Below the pieces are notes generated by a model. The model was not told the origin of the DNA, did no database searches, and was given only the letters and a program-made list of their open reading frames with translations. This document shows positions 27,173 to 36,221 of a stretch of 64,000 nucleotides of DNA, in pieces (the stretch's first letter is position 1; each line of letters opens with the position of its first letter). The position numbers were made by a program, and so were the translations under genes. The DNA lies in assembly GCA_965204295.1 (NCBI GenBank), contig OZ241973.1, forward strand, positions 2,790,001-2,854,000. The letters are read 5' to 3'. This DNA comes from JAWKWH01 sp965204295. GTDB taxonomy: Bacteria > Pseudomonadota > Alphaproteobacteria > Rhizobiales > Rhizobiaceae.

Positions 27173-27987
27173 GCGTCAGTTCCTATTTCAATCTCCGGCA
27201 AAGGGTCGTCTCTGCGTTGGTTTTGGCGGCGCTTGTGCTGCTTCTGACATGGATCGGCGGATTTCCGTTTCGCGTGCTGGCCGCGTTAATCGCCGGCGCG
27301 GTGTTTTATGAATGGTGTTCGATGGCGCCGGGCGGCTTGAAGACCGGATGGCCGGTTCCCGCATCGGCATTCGGACTGACGGTGATCGCTCTTCTCTGGA
27401 ATCCGGGGGCGCCGATCATACTGATTGCGATGTCGATTACCTGCGTGTTTGCCGCAATCATGGCGGAAACGAAGGGCCAGGGCCTTTGGATCGCGAAAGG
27501 ATTTTCATACGCGGCATTGTCGGGATTTTCGCTCGCCTATCTGCGTGGCGATTCAATGCAGGGCCTTGTCGCGATCCTGTTTCTGTTCGCAACGGTCTGG
27601 GCGACCGATGTCGCCGCCTATTTCACCGGACGTTTGCTGGGCGGCCCCAGATTGGCCCCGTCCATTTCGCCGGGTAAAACCTGGTCGGGCGCAATCGGCG
27701 GCGCAATCGGCGGCGTCGCTTGCGGATCGATTGTGGCGGCAATTGCCGGCTCGGCCGGTTACGGTCTGTTCGTTGTCGCCGTTTTGCTGTCGATTGTTTC
27801 TCAGGTCGGAGATCTTTTCGAATCCGGCGTGAAGCGGACGGCGGGGGTAAAGGATTCAGGCAATCTCATTCCCGGCCATGGTGGTGTGATGGACCGGGTG
27901 GATGGGCTTGTCGCCGCCGCGATGGCGCTTTATGTGATCTGTGCGGTTGGCGGCAACTTGAGTCATCCGGCATTATCTCTGTTTTAG
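27169..27987 (+). CDS. cdsA: Phosphatidate cytidylyltransferase
   Basis: The protein has 272 residues with about seven hydrophobic helices. The C-terminal family signature is SQVGDLFESGVKRTAGVKDS followed by LIPGHGGVMDRVDG, the metal- and CTP-binding region. It makes CDP-diacylglycerol, the branch point for phospholipids. In Rhizobiales dxr normally follows; here only 73 bases separate cdsA from rseP. Confidence 0.95.
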   Translation: MSVSSYFNLRQRVVSALVLAALVLLLTWIGGFPFRVLAALIAGAVFYEWCSMAPGGLKTGWPVPASAFGLTVIALLWNPGAPIILIAMSITCVFAAIMAETKGQGLWIAKGFSYAALSGFSLAYLRGDSMQGLVAILFLFATVWATDVAAYFTGRLLGGPRLAPSISPGKTWSGAIGGAIGGVACGSIVAAIAGSAGYGLFVVAVLLSIVSQVGDLFESGVKRTAGVKDSGNLIPGHGGVMDRVDGLVAAAMALYVICAVGGNLSHPALSLF

Positions 27988-28060
27988 CGATCGGTCATGC
28001 CATGCCGGCTTTTGACGCAGTTTGTCCGCGCAGCGAGGGAGCAATCGCAAGGGGTTGGGT

Positions 28061-29200
28061 TTGGCCGACGCGTTTTTGACTATTTTCAGCACTGACGGTG
28101 TTTTGATCGGCACGATCGTTCCCTTTCTGATTGTTCTCGGTGTGGTCGTTTTCGTGCACGAGATGGGTCACTATCTTGTGGGCAGGTGGTGCGGCATAGG
28201 CGTTACGGCCTTCTCGGTGGGTTTCGGACCCGAGTTGATCGGCTTTGACGACCGGCGGGGCACAAGGTGGAAAATCTCCGCCATACCGCTTGGGGGCTAC
28301 GTCAAGTTTACCGGCGATATGGCGGTGACCAGCGCCCCCGATCGCGATGAATCCGACAAATTGAACCCGGAAGAGCGCAAGATCGCCTTCCATGTCCAGC
28401 CGGTCTGGAAGAGAGCGGCGACTGTATTTGCCGGCCCGCTGTTCAACTTCATTCTCACGGCCGCCGTGTTCGCGGTAATGTTCGCCGTTTATGGCAAGTT
28501 CGTCTCCGAACCGATGATCGCCAAGGTTAGGCCGGGAAGTCCCGCGGAAATTGCCGGATTCTTGCCCGGAGACCGGTTCGTGTCTCTTGATGGGGAAAAA
28601 GTGGACACATTCTCCGATGTTCAGCGTTACGTTTCGGCGCGCGCCGGCGATCGGATCTACTTCGTGGTCGACCGCGATGGCCAAGAGATTACACTCGCGG
28701 CGACTCCGGAGGTTGTCGAACAAACGGATCCGTTGGGCAATACGATCAAAATCGGGCTGATCGGCGTCCAGAACGACGAATCGCTCGGCAAGCCGCGTGT
28801 CGTCGAATTCGGTCCGATCGAGGCCGTTGGCGAGGCCATTCTGGAAACCGGCTACGTCATTGTGCGAACCGGACATTTCTTGCAACGCTTTGTCGCGGGG
28901 CGTGAGGACAAGTGTCAGTTGGGCGGCCCCGTAAAGATTGCGGATATGGCCGGAAAAGCGGCAAAAAGGGGTATTGAATGGCTTGTCCAGCTCACCGCGT
29001 TGCTGTCTGTCGGCATCGGTTTCCTGAATCTGTTACCGATCCCGCCTCTGGATGGCGGCCATTTGCTGTTTTACGGGTATGAAGCGATCACCCGGAAAAA
29101 ACCGTCCGAGCGTGTATTGGAACTGTTCTATCGCGCCGGATTGATTCTCGTTCTGGCGTTTATGCTTTTCGTATTCTGGAACGACATTTTCGGGTGCTGA
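28061..29200 (+). CDS. rseP: Site-2 intramembrane metalloprotease RseP
   Basis: The protein has about 379 residues. The zinc motif HEMGHY lies in the first helix (VVVFVHEMGHYLVGRW). One PDZ domain is centred on GSPAEIAGFLPGDRFVSLDG, and the last motif is NLLPIPPLDGG, which supplies the third zinc ligand. I chose TTG 28061 (LADAFLTIF) because AAGGGG sits six bases upstream; other TTG starts are possible upstream. It cleaves membrane anti-sigma factors in envelope stress and clears signal peptides, and sits next to bamA as usual. Confidence 0.93.
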   Translation: MADAFLTIFSTDGVLIGTIVPFLIVLGVVVFVHEMGHYLVGRWCGIGVTAFSVGFGPELIGFDDRRGTRWKISAIPLGGYVKFTGDMAVTSAPDRDESDKLNPEERKIAFHVQPVWKRAATVFAGPLFNFILTAAVFAVMFAVYGKFVSEPMIAKVRPGSPAEIAGFLPGDRFVSLDGEKVDTFSDVQRYVSARAGDRIYFVVDRDGQEITLAATPEVVEQTDPLGNTIKIGLIGVQNDESLGKPRVVEFGPIEAVGEAILETGYVIVRTGHFLQRFVAGREDKCQLGGPVKIADMAGKAAKRGIEWLVQLTALLSVGIGFLNLLPIPPLDGGHLLFYGYEAITRKKPSERVLELFYRAGLILVLAFMLFVFWNDIFGC

Positions 29201-29309
29201 CAAGAAGGCGAATGCCGGTGCAGTTGAAAATCCGTTTACCATAATCGCCGATTTTGCGTGTCCCGAGGGTCACGCCCGATGATTCGTAAACCGAAATCGA
29301 CCGGACACC

Positions 29310-29337
29310 TTGCGTGTGGATAAAATCCGGTTAATAC
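29310..29337 (+). promoter_or_regulatory. Candidate promoter before bamA
   Basis: TTGCGT, a 16-base spacer and TAATAC lie in an AT-rich patch about 65 bases before bamA. A perfect CCGTGG-GAA-CCACGG hairpin sits just downstream, and two further TATAAT-like boxes occur closer to the ATG, so the exact start site is uncertain. Confidence 0.35.
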
Positions 29338-29401
29338 GATAAATGAAATCGAACGTATAATCCCTCGCCGTGGGAACCACGGGAAAAGGTATAATGGCCC
29401 G

Positions 29402-31768
29402 ATGAAGGCAATTGGGGATTTGATGCGCGCCGCCGTGGCGGTCGCAATGGTGGCCGCCGCCGCCATGTCTCTGGGCGGGGCGCTGCGAATTGTGGCCGAG
29501 GCGCAAGCAGCGGTGGTTTCGTCGATAGACGTTCGTGGAAACCAACGTGTCGATGATGAAACCATCCGCAACTATGTCGGCATCGGTCCGGGTGTTTCGT
29601 TTGACAGTGGCGATGTCGATGAGGCGGTAAAGCGCCTGTTCGCCACCGGCTTGTTTTCCGATGTGCGTATCAATCGCGCCGGCCGGACCCTTGTCGTGAC
29701 CGTCGAGGAATATGCGATCGTCAACCAGGTTCTGTTCCAGGGCAACAAGAAGATCAAGGACGATCGTCTGTCGCGCATCGTTCAGCTGAAACCGCGCGGC
29801 ACGTTCTCCGAATCCACGCTCGAACTTGATGGACAGGCCATTCGCGACGCTTATGAAGCAATTGGCCGCAGCGATGCGATCGTCAGTTCGCAAGTCATTG
29901 ATCTGGGCAGCAATCGGGTCAATGTCGTCTTCGAAATTACCGAAGGCGGGCGCACGAAAATCGCGAAGATCAACTTTGTCGGCAACAACGCCTATTCCGA
30001 CCGGCGCCTTGCCGGTGTGATATCCACGAAAAAATCCAATCTTCTTTCGTTTATCGCGCGCGATGACGTCTACGACGAAGACCGGTTGCGGGCCGATGAG
30101 GAGACCTTGCGACGGTTTTATTACAATCGCGGATATGCCGACTTCCGGGTGATCTCTTCGACGGCCGAACTGGACGACGCCGAGAACGAATACACCGTAA
30201 CCGTCACCGTGGACGAGGGCGATCGCTACCGGTTCGGCAGTGTCGGGATCGAGAGCACTCTGGCCGTTGTCGATGGCGAATCCCTGCGCTATCTGGTCGA
30301 GACGGATGAAGGCGACATTTACAGCGCGAAGAATGTCGAGGACACGCTGGTTGCGCTGACGGAGCATCTGGCCGGTCTCGGATACGCATTTACTCAGGTC
30401 ACGCCACGAGGCAATCGTGATTTTGAAACGAGAACGATCGCGGTGGTCTATTCGATCGACCAGGGTCCCCGCACATATATCCAGCGGATCGACATTCGCG
30501 GCAACACGCGGACGCGTGACTATGTCATCCGCCGCGAGTTCGACGTTTCCGAGGGCGACGCTTTCAATCAGGTTCTGATACAGCGCGCCAAGCGCCGGCT
30601 GGAGGATTTGGACTATTTCACGTCGGTGAACATATCCACGGTTCCGGGCGGCCAGCCGGACCGGATCGTTCTTGTCGTTTCCGTGGTCGAGAAATCGACG
30701 GGCGAGTTTTCAATCGGCGCGGGATATTCGACGGGCGGCACCAATCCGGGACCGACGGTGGAGGTGGGCGTAACGGAGCGGAACTTCTTGGGCCGCGGCC
30801 AGTACATCAAGGCGTCGGTCGGCGGTGGGGAGGATACGCGCAGCTATCAGATATCCTTCACGGAACCTTATTTGTTTGGCCGGCGCATCGCGGGCGGGTT
30901 CGATATCTATCGCAATGCAAAGGACTACACCGGTTACGACACCGAGCTTACCGGCGCGACGGTCCGTCTCGGCCTGCCCATCACCGAAGTACTCAGTAGT
31001 CAGATCGCATATGACTTCTCGCAGGAAACATATAACCCGACGGACGCCGGTTGCCTCCCCGAATCGCCTCCCGGTTCCAATTGCACCATTGCCCAATCGA
31101 TTCAGGATGCGGCCGACTTAAGTCCCTGGACCAAGTCATCGGTCAGCGGAACGCTGTTCTACAACACGATTGACGATGTCAGAAATCCGCGCGACGGGAT
31201 TTATGTGACGGCGACCGCCGAGATCGCCGGCGTTGGCGGCGATGCGGAATATGTCAAGGTGACGGGTCGCGGCTCCTACTATCGCACCCTGCTGGACGAG
31301 GCGGACGTCGTCGGCGTGGTTTCCGGCGGTGTGGGGCATATCGCCCATTATGGCGGCGAGCAGCGGGTGTTCGATCTTTTCCAGGGTAGCGCACGCATGG
31401 TTCGCGGTTTCGAGGCCGCGGGCTGGGGGCCCTATGATCCGGCGCCAAATGACCACCTCGGCGGCACAACCTATTTCCACGGATCGGTTGAAGCGCAATT
31501 CCCGCTCCCGGTTCTGCCCGACAGTCTGGGAATCAAAGGCGCGGTATTTGCCGATGCGGCTACCTTGTATGGTAATGATCTACAGGCGACGGGGGAGGAG
31601 GAGGGCCCGCTCGAAAGCATTCGCGCCCGCGCCCGCGCTTCGGTTGGCGCGAGTCTGATATGGAATTCACCCTTTGGGCCTTTGCGCGTGGACTATGCCA
31701 TTCCTGTCGCGAAGCAGCCGGACGACCGGTTGCAGGAATTCAATTTCGGCATTTCCAGCCGCTTCTAG
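29402..31768 (+). CDS. bamA: Outer membrane protein assembly factor BamA
   Basis: The protein has 788 residues. A cleavable signal peptide (AAAMSLGGALRIVAEAQA) precedes five POTRA domains, each starting with a motif of the type SSIDVRGNQRVDDETIRNYV; later repeats include IQRIDIRGNTRTRDYVIRRE. The Omp85 barrel carries FSIGAGYSTGG, VRGF in ARMVRGFEAAGWGP (loop 6), and ends in Phe, the C-terminal signature of barrels. It inserts beta-barrel proteins into the outer membrane. It is followed 49 bases later by lpxD. Confidence 0.96.
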   Translation: MKAIGDLMRAAVAVAMVAAAAMSLGGALRIVAEAQAAVVSSIDVRGNQRVDDETIRNYVGIGPGVSFDSGDVDEAVKRLFATGLFSDVRINRAGRTLVVTVEEYAIVNQVLFQGNKKIKDDRLSRIVQLKPRGTFSESTLELDGQAIRDAYEAIGRSDAIVSSQVIDLGSNRVNVVFEITEGGRTKIAKINFVGNNAYSDRRLAGVISTKKSNLLSFIARDDVYDEDRLRADEETLRRFYYNRGYADFRVISSTAELDDAENEYTVTVTVDEGDRYRFGSVGIESTLAVVDGESLRYLVETDEGDIYSAKNVEDTLVALTEHLAGLGYAFTQVTPRGNRDFETRTIAVVYSIDQGPRTYIQRIDIRGNTRTRDYVIRREFDVSEGDAFNQVLIQRAKRRLEDLDYFTSVNISTVPGGQPDRIVLVVSVVEKSTGEFSIGAGYSTGGTNPGPTVEVGVTERNFLGRGQYIKASVGGGEDTRSYQISFTEPYLFGRRIAGGFDIYRNAKDYTGYDTELTGATVRLGLPITEVLSSQIAYDFSQETYNPTDAGCLPESPPGSNCTIAQSIQDAADLSPWTKSSVSGTLFYNTIDDVRNPRDGIYVTATAEIAGVGGDAEYVKVTGRGSYYRTLLDEADVVGVVSGGVGHIAHYGGEQRVFDLFQGSARMVRGFEAAGWGPYDPAPNDHLGGTTYFHGSVEAQFPLPVLPDSLGIKGAVFADAATLYGNDLQATGEEEGPLESIRARARASVGASLIWNSPFGPLRVDYAIPVAKQPDDRLQEFNFGISSRF

Positions 31769-31817
31769 TCGCAACGATCGCAGCGGGGCCGAATCCGATT
31801 CGGCGAGGAAGGGTTTG

Positions 31818-32876
31818 ATGAAAGAACCGGATTTCTTTCCGTTCGCGCGATGTGTCACCGCGGCTGAAATCGGCTCGCTGACCGGCGCGGAATTGAACGA
31901 CGCCTCGTTCGAGAACCTGCCGATACGCGGAATAGCATCGTTGAGCGAGGGCGGCGAGGGTATGCTCGTCTATGCCGAGAATCCGCGTCAGGCAAAAGAC
32001 CTTCAAACCCTAAGGGCGTCGGCGGTCCTGTGCCCGGCCGGTCTTGCCGACCGCGTTCCTGACAAAATAGCGATACTGGTTTCTGAAAAACCGCGAGTGG
32101 ATTTCGCCGCGGTCGGGCGCCTTCTCTTTCCCGGCGCCGTCAAACCGACGGCGGTCACCGGCGAGACAGGAATATCTCCGGCTGCACACATGGCGAAAAG
32201 CGCGGATATCGAAGACGGAGCCATTGTCGAGGCAGGCGCGGTCGTCGGCGCGGGCGCGGCCATCGGCGCGGGTACGGTCATCGCGCCCAACGCGGTAATC
32301 GGCCCCGCCGTCATGATCGGCAGAGACTGCTACATCGGGCCCGGCGCGACAGTTGTCGCGGCGGTCATAGGCAACAACACGGTCATTCACTCCGGTGTGC
32401 GCATCGGTCAGGACGGATTCGGTTTCGTTCCCGGAAAGGCGGGTCTGGAGAAACAACCCCAGATTGGCCGGGTGATCATTCAGGATCATGTGGAAATCGG
32501 CGCCAATTCCACCGTGGATCGCGGTGCGCTTGCCGATACCGTAGTCGGCGAAGGGACCAAGATCGACAATCTGGTCCAGATTGCGCACAACGTCACGATT
32601 GGCCGCCACTGCGCAATTGCCGCTCATTGCGGCATATCGGGCTCCGTGACGGTCGGAGACCATGTGCTGCTTGGCGGGCGGGTGGGTCTCGCCGACCACC
32701 TGACCATCGGCGACGGCGCTCAATTGGCCGCAAATGCGGGAGTGATGCATGATGTGCCGGCCGGCGCGAAATGGGCGGGTGCTCCGGCAAAACCGATAAA
32801 GACCTTTTTCCGCGAAGTTGCCGCATTGCGGTCATTGGCGGAGAACCGGCAATCGGGAGACGGAAAAAATGGCTGA
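31818..32876 (+). CDS. lpxD: UDP-3-O-(3-hydroxymyristoyl)glucosamine N-acyltransferase
   Basis: This is the third step of lipid A synthesis, 352 residues. The N-terminal uridine-binding domain precedes a left-handed beta-helix of hexapeptide repeats (EAGAVVGAGAAIGAGTVIAP). The catalytic His is in DNLVQIAHNVTIGRH. Start ATG 31818 follows GAAGG and gives MKEPDFFPFA. The stop overlaps fabZ by 8 bases. Confidence 0.95.
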   Translation: MKEPDFFPFARCVTAAEIGSLTGAELNDASFENLPIRGIASLSEGGEGMLVYAENPRQAKDLQTLRASAVLCPAGLADRVPDKIAILVSEKPRVDFAAVGRLLFPGAVKPTAVTGETGISPAAHMAKSADIEDGAIVEAGAVVGAGAAIGAGTVIAPNAVIGPAVMIGRDCYIGPGATVVAAVIGNNTVIHSGVRIGQDGFGFVPGKAGLEKQPQIGRVIIQDHVEIGANSTVDRGALADTVVGEGTKIDNLVQIAHNVTIGRHCAIAAHCGISGSVTVGDHVLLGGRVGLADHLTIGDGAQLAANAGVMHDVPAGAKWAGAPAKPIKTFFREVAALRSLAENRQSGDGKNG

Positions 32877-33333
32877 ATCCGCCGCGAACACGCTTGATAT
32901 CGAGCGCATAATGGAACTGCTTCCTCATCGGTATCCGTTTTTGCTGGTCGACAAGGTCATTGATGTGGACGGCGACCGGTTCGCGACCGGCGTCAAGAAT
33001 GTCACGATCAATGAACCGTTCTTTGTCGGCCATTTTCCGGACAACCCGGTCATGCCGGGAGTCCTGATCGTCGAGGCGATGGCTCAGACCGCGGGCGCCA
33101 TATGCATGAACGCGACGGGAACGCAATCCGACGTCGTTTATTTCATGTCGATCGAAAACGCCAAATTCCGGCGTCCGGTGGCGCCTGGCGATCAACTCGA
33201 TATCCATGTCAACAAACTGAAGCAGCGCCGCAATATCTGGAAATTCGCCTGCCGGGCAAAAGTGGATGGCCAACTGGTTTCCGAAGCCACGATAACGGCG
33301 ATGATGGCGCCCGCGCGGGACCGACCGGGTTGA
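32869..33333 (+). CDS. fabZ: 3-hydroxyacyl-ACP dehydratase FabZ
   Basis: This is a 154-residue hot-dog-fold dehydratase. LLPHRYPFLLVDKVID, the catalytic His in FFVGHFPDNPVMPGVL and the Glu in IVEAMAQTAG are all present. It provides unsaturated fatty-acid chain intermediates and balances the 3-hydroxyacyl pool used by LpxA/LpxD. It is overlapped at both ends by lpxD and lpxA. Confidence 0.96.
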   Translation: MAESAANTLDIERIMELLPHRYPFLLVDKVIDVDGDRFATGVKNVTINEPFFVGHFPDNPVMPGVLIVEAMAQTAGAICMNATGTQSDVVYFMSIENAKFRRPVAPGDQLDIHVNKLKQRRNIWKFACRAKVDGQLVSEATITAMMAPARDRPG

Positions 33334-34175
33334 TGACGGTTCAGGAAAGTCAATCGGATATTCATCCGAGCGCGGTTGTCGAATCCGGCGCCAGACTTGG
33401 CGCCGGCGTGAAAATCGGCCCATTCTGCCATGTCGGCGGCAACGTTGCGTTGGGAGATGATGTCGAACTGCTGAGTCACGTTTCCGTTCAGGGCCACACG
33501 ACGGTTGGGCGGAAAACCAGAGTCTGGCCGCAGGCGACGCTCGGAGCTCAGCCACAGAACTTCAAACATTCGGGCAAGCCTACCGAGTTGATCATTGGGC
33601 AGAATTGCGTAATTCGCGAAGGAACGACGGCCCATGTGGGGTCGGATGCGAGCGGCGGGAAAACGATCATCGGTGACGAGTGCTACTTGATGGCCTATTC
33701 CCATGTCGCTCATGATTGCACGGTGGGCGATCATGTCGTCATGGCGAATGGCGCACATCTTGCCGGACATTGCGAGGTTGGCGATTACGTGACAATCAGC
33801 GGTCTGACGGCGGTGCATCAGTTTGTCCGTATCGGGCATCATGCATTCGTCGGCGGTTGTTCCGCGCTTGTCGGCGACCTCATCCCGTACGGAACGGCCG
33901 CCGGCAATAGAGCCGTGCTGCGCGGTTTCAACATCACCGGAATGAAACGATCCGGTATGGCGCGAGCCGATATTGTGACGCTGCGGAAGGCATACCGGAT
34001 GTTGTTTGACCGGTCCCGGGTAATATCGGAGAGCGCGCGGGCGGTCAGGAAGGAGTTTGCGGACAATGCCGCCGTCGTCGAAATCGTGGATTTTCTGACC
34101 GGCCGGGCGAAAAGATACTATTGTGTTCCCAAACTGGGTGGACCGGTCGACGATGATGGCGGGAACGAATACTGA
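33333..34175 (+). CDS. lpxA: UDP-N-acetylglucosamine O-acyltransferase
   Basis: This is the first step of lipid A synthesis, 280 residues. The hexapeptide beta-helix runs from residue 10 to about 190. The catalytic His lies in SHVAHDCTVGDHVVMANGAH, and the C-terminal helical domain carries GFNITGMKRSGM. The start shares one base with the fabZ stop (TGATG). The trimeric enzyme is cytosolic. Confidence 0.96.
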   Translation: MTVQESQSDIHPSAVVESGARLGAGVKIGPFCHVGGNVALGDDVELLSHVSVQGHTTVGRKTRVWPQATLGAQPQNFKHSGKPTELIIGQNCVIREGTTAHVGSDASGGKTIIGDECYLMAYSHVAHDCTVGDHVVMANGAHLAGHCEVGDYVTISGLTAVHQFVRIGHHAFVGGCSALVGDLIPYGTAAGNRAVLRGFNITGMKRSGMARADIVTLRKAYRMLFDRSRVISESARAVRKEFADNAAVVEIVDFLTGRAKRYYCVPKLGGPVDDDGGNEY

Positions 34176-35049
34176 GCGCGACCGGTGCGACAAACTGCCG
34201 GCCGACGCCGTCGTGGCCGTGATCGCAGGGGGCGGTTCACTCCCCGTGGACATCGCCGACCGGCTGACTTCAAGCGGTCGACGTGCGGTGATTTTGCCCA
34301 TTGCAGGCGAAGCAAGACGGGACGAGCGGTTTTCGAATTTGCCGGTCGAACCGATCGCTCTGGAGGAACTCGGCGATCTGATGGCGCGATTGAAGCGTCA
34401 CCGGGTCAGTCACCTGATGATGGCCGGCACGGTCGCGCGCAGACCGAAAATTACGGCTATGCGGCCGCATGTCGGACTGTTCCGCGCCTTGTTGGACGTG
34501 GCGTGGGCGCTGGCGCGCGGTGACGACAAACTGCTGAGAGCGGCAATCAATCACATCGAAAAGAACGGCATCCGCGTCGTCTCGGCGCAGGACGTACTTC
34601 CGGAACTGCTGACGGATCCGGGCGCTGTCGCCGGGCCACGCATTTCCAAACGCGACAAGGCGGACATACGCGCCGCGACCGCCGCCGCGCGGGCAATCGG
34701 CAATCTCGACATCGGACAAGCCGCGGTCGCCATTGGGGGACGTGTAGTGGCGCTTGAAGGCGTTGAAGGGACCGACGGGCTGCTCGTCCGCACCATCGAG
34801 TTGCGCAAACATGGAAGGCTGGCCGGGGCGAAGGGCGGCGTTTTGGTGAAATGCGCCAAACCGGTTCAGGATTTGCGGGCCGACCTGCCGGCCATCGGAC
34901 CGCGGACAATCGATGACGCCGCTTGCGCCGGTTTGGCCGGTATCGCGCTTGAGGCCGGACGATCGCTGATCCTGGAGCGTGAGGAGACAATTCGCCGTGC
35001 GCGAGCGAAACAGGTGTTCATCCACGGAATAGAGGCGGCCGACCGGTGA
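34153..35049 (+). CDS. lpxI: UDP-2,3-diacylglucosamine pyrophosphatase LpxI
   Basis: The protein is about 298 residues. AVIAGGGSLPVDIADRL near residue 20, HLMMAGTVARRPKITAMRPH, DKLLRAAINHIEKNGIRVVS and AAVAIGGRVVALEGVEGTDG are LpxI (former DUF1009) landmarks; the last contains the catalytic acidic residue region. LpxI replaces LpxH in most alphaproteobacteria. The start is one of two adjacent ATGs inside the lpxA end, and the stop overlaps the lpxB GTG. Confidence 0.94.
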   Translation: MMAGTNTERDRCDKLPADAVVAVIAGGGSLPVDIADRLTSSGRRAVILPIAGEARRDERFSNLPVEPIALEELGDLMARLKRHRVSHLMMAGTVARRPKITAMRPHVGLFRALLDVAWALARGDDKLLRAAINHIEKNGIRVVSAQDVLPELLTDPGAVAGPRISKRDKADIRAATAAARAIGNLDIGQAAVAIGGRVVALEGVEGTDGLLVRTIELRKHGRLAGAKGGVLVKCAKPVQDLRADLPAIGPRTIDDAACAGLAGIALEAGRSLILEREETIRRARAKQVFIHGIEAADR

Positions 35050-36221
35050 CCGCTTCGCCGCGCCCGCTACGGATCGCTGTCATTGCCGGCGAGGAATCCG
35101 GCGATTTGCTCGGAGCCGATCTTGTGCGGGCATTGGGGCGGGAAACCGGGAGAGAGATCGAGCTTGTCGGCGTCGGGGGGGGGCACCTGCAGGCGGAAGG
35201 CTTGGAAACGCTGTTTGATCCGGGGATCATAGCCATTATCGGCTTTACGGCGGTGATACGGGATCTGCCCCGGCTGGTCAGACTTGTGGGCGCCACGGCG
35301 AGGCGAATAGCCGATGCAAAACCCGATTGTGTCGTGACCATCGACAGCCCGGCATTCAACCTGCGCGTGGCGCGAAAAATCAGGAGGATCGATCCCTCGA
35401 TCCCGATCGTCAAATATGTCTGTCCTTCGGTTTGGTCATGGTTTCCCGGCCGCGCCGCAAAAATGAGAACCTTCACCGACCACGTCTTGTGTCTGCTGCC
35501 GTTCGAACCGGCTGAACTGGAACGCCTGGGCGGTCCACCGGGAACATTCGTCGGCCATCGGCTTGCAAGTCATCCGGGCATCGCCGCTGCCCGGGCGGTG
35601 CAGGAGGAACGAAACGCACCGGAAAACGCTGCAAGAAAACTGCTCGTCCTGCCGGGATCGCGCAAGAGCGAGGTCGCTTCACTGGGTCCCGAATTCGCCG
35701 AAACCCTGAAACTGCTTGCGGAACGCGGCAACCGGTTCGACGTCACAATCCCCACGGTTCCGCGCGTTGAAAGTCTGGTGTGTGAAACTTTCTCCGGCCT
35801 CGTCGCGCCCGAAAACATCGTTTCCGGCGATGATGCCAAATGGGCCGCCTATGGCGACGCCGACGCCGCATTGGCGGCCTCCGGCACGGTCTCCCTTGAA
35901 TTGGCGCTGGCGGGCGTTCCGCTGGTATCCTGCTACAAGACCGACGTGCTGATCAAGATGGTTTATCCGTTAATCACCGCGTGGTCGGCATCTCTGCCCA
36001 ACCTGATTGCCGATAAACCGGTTGTTCTCGAATATTATGATCGTTTCGTGCGCCCCGGCCACCTTGCGCGAACGATCGAGGCCATATGGTCGAAGGGCCC
36101 GGCCAGGTCGGCGCAACTGGAGGGATTTGAGCTGGTGATACAAAAGTTCAACACCGAACGCCCGGCCGGTGATCTGGCGGCGGAAATCGTGCTCGGTCTG
36201 ATTCCGCCAGGCAATCCCTAG
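35046..36221 (+). CDS. lpxB: Lipid A disaccharide synthase
   Basis: This is a GT-B glycosyltransferase, 391 residues, GTG start. AVIAGEESGDLLGADLVRAL is the N-terminal signature. IDSPAFNLRVARKIRR, YVCPSVWSWFPGRAAK, and AASGTVSLELALAGVPLV near the C-terminus are further landmarks. It condenses UDP-2,3-diacylglucosamine with lipid X on the inner membrane. Its TAG and the gltA stop share the bases CTAG. Confidence 0.95.
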   Translation: MTASPRPLRIAVIAGEESGDLLGADLVRALGRETGREIELVGVGGGHLQAEGLETLFDPGIIAIIGFTAVIRDLPRLVRLVGATARRIADAKPDCVVTIDSPAFNLRVARKIRRIDPSIPIVKYVCPSVWSWFPGRAAKMRTFTDHVLCLLPFEPAELERLGGPPGTFVGHRLASHPGIAAARAVQEERNAPENAARKLLVLPGSRKSEVASLGPEFAETLKLLAERGNRFDVTIPTVPRVESLVCETFSGLVAPENIVSGDDAKWAAYGDADAALAASGTVSLELALAGVPLVSCYKTDVLIKMVYPLITAWSASLPNLIADKPVVLEYYDRFVRPGHLARTIEAIWSKGPARSAQLEGFELVIQKFNTERPAGDLAAEIVLGLIPPGNP

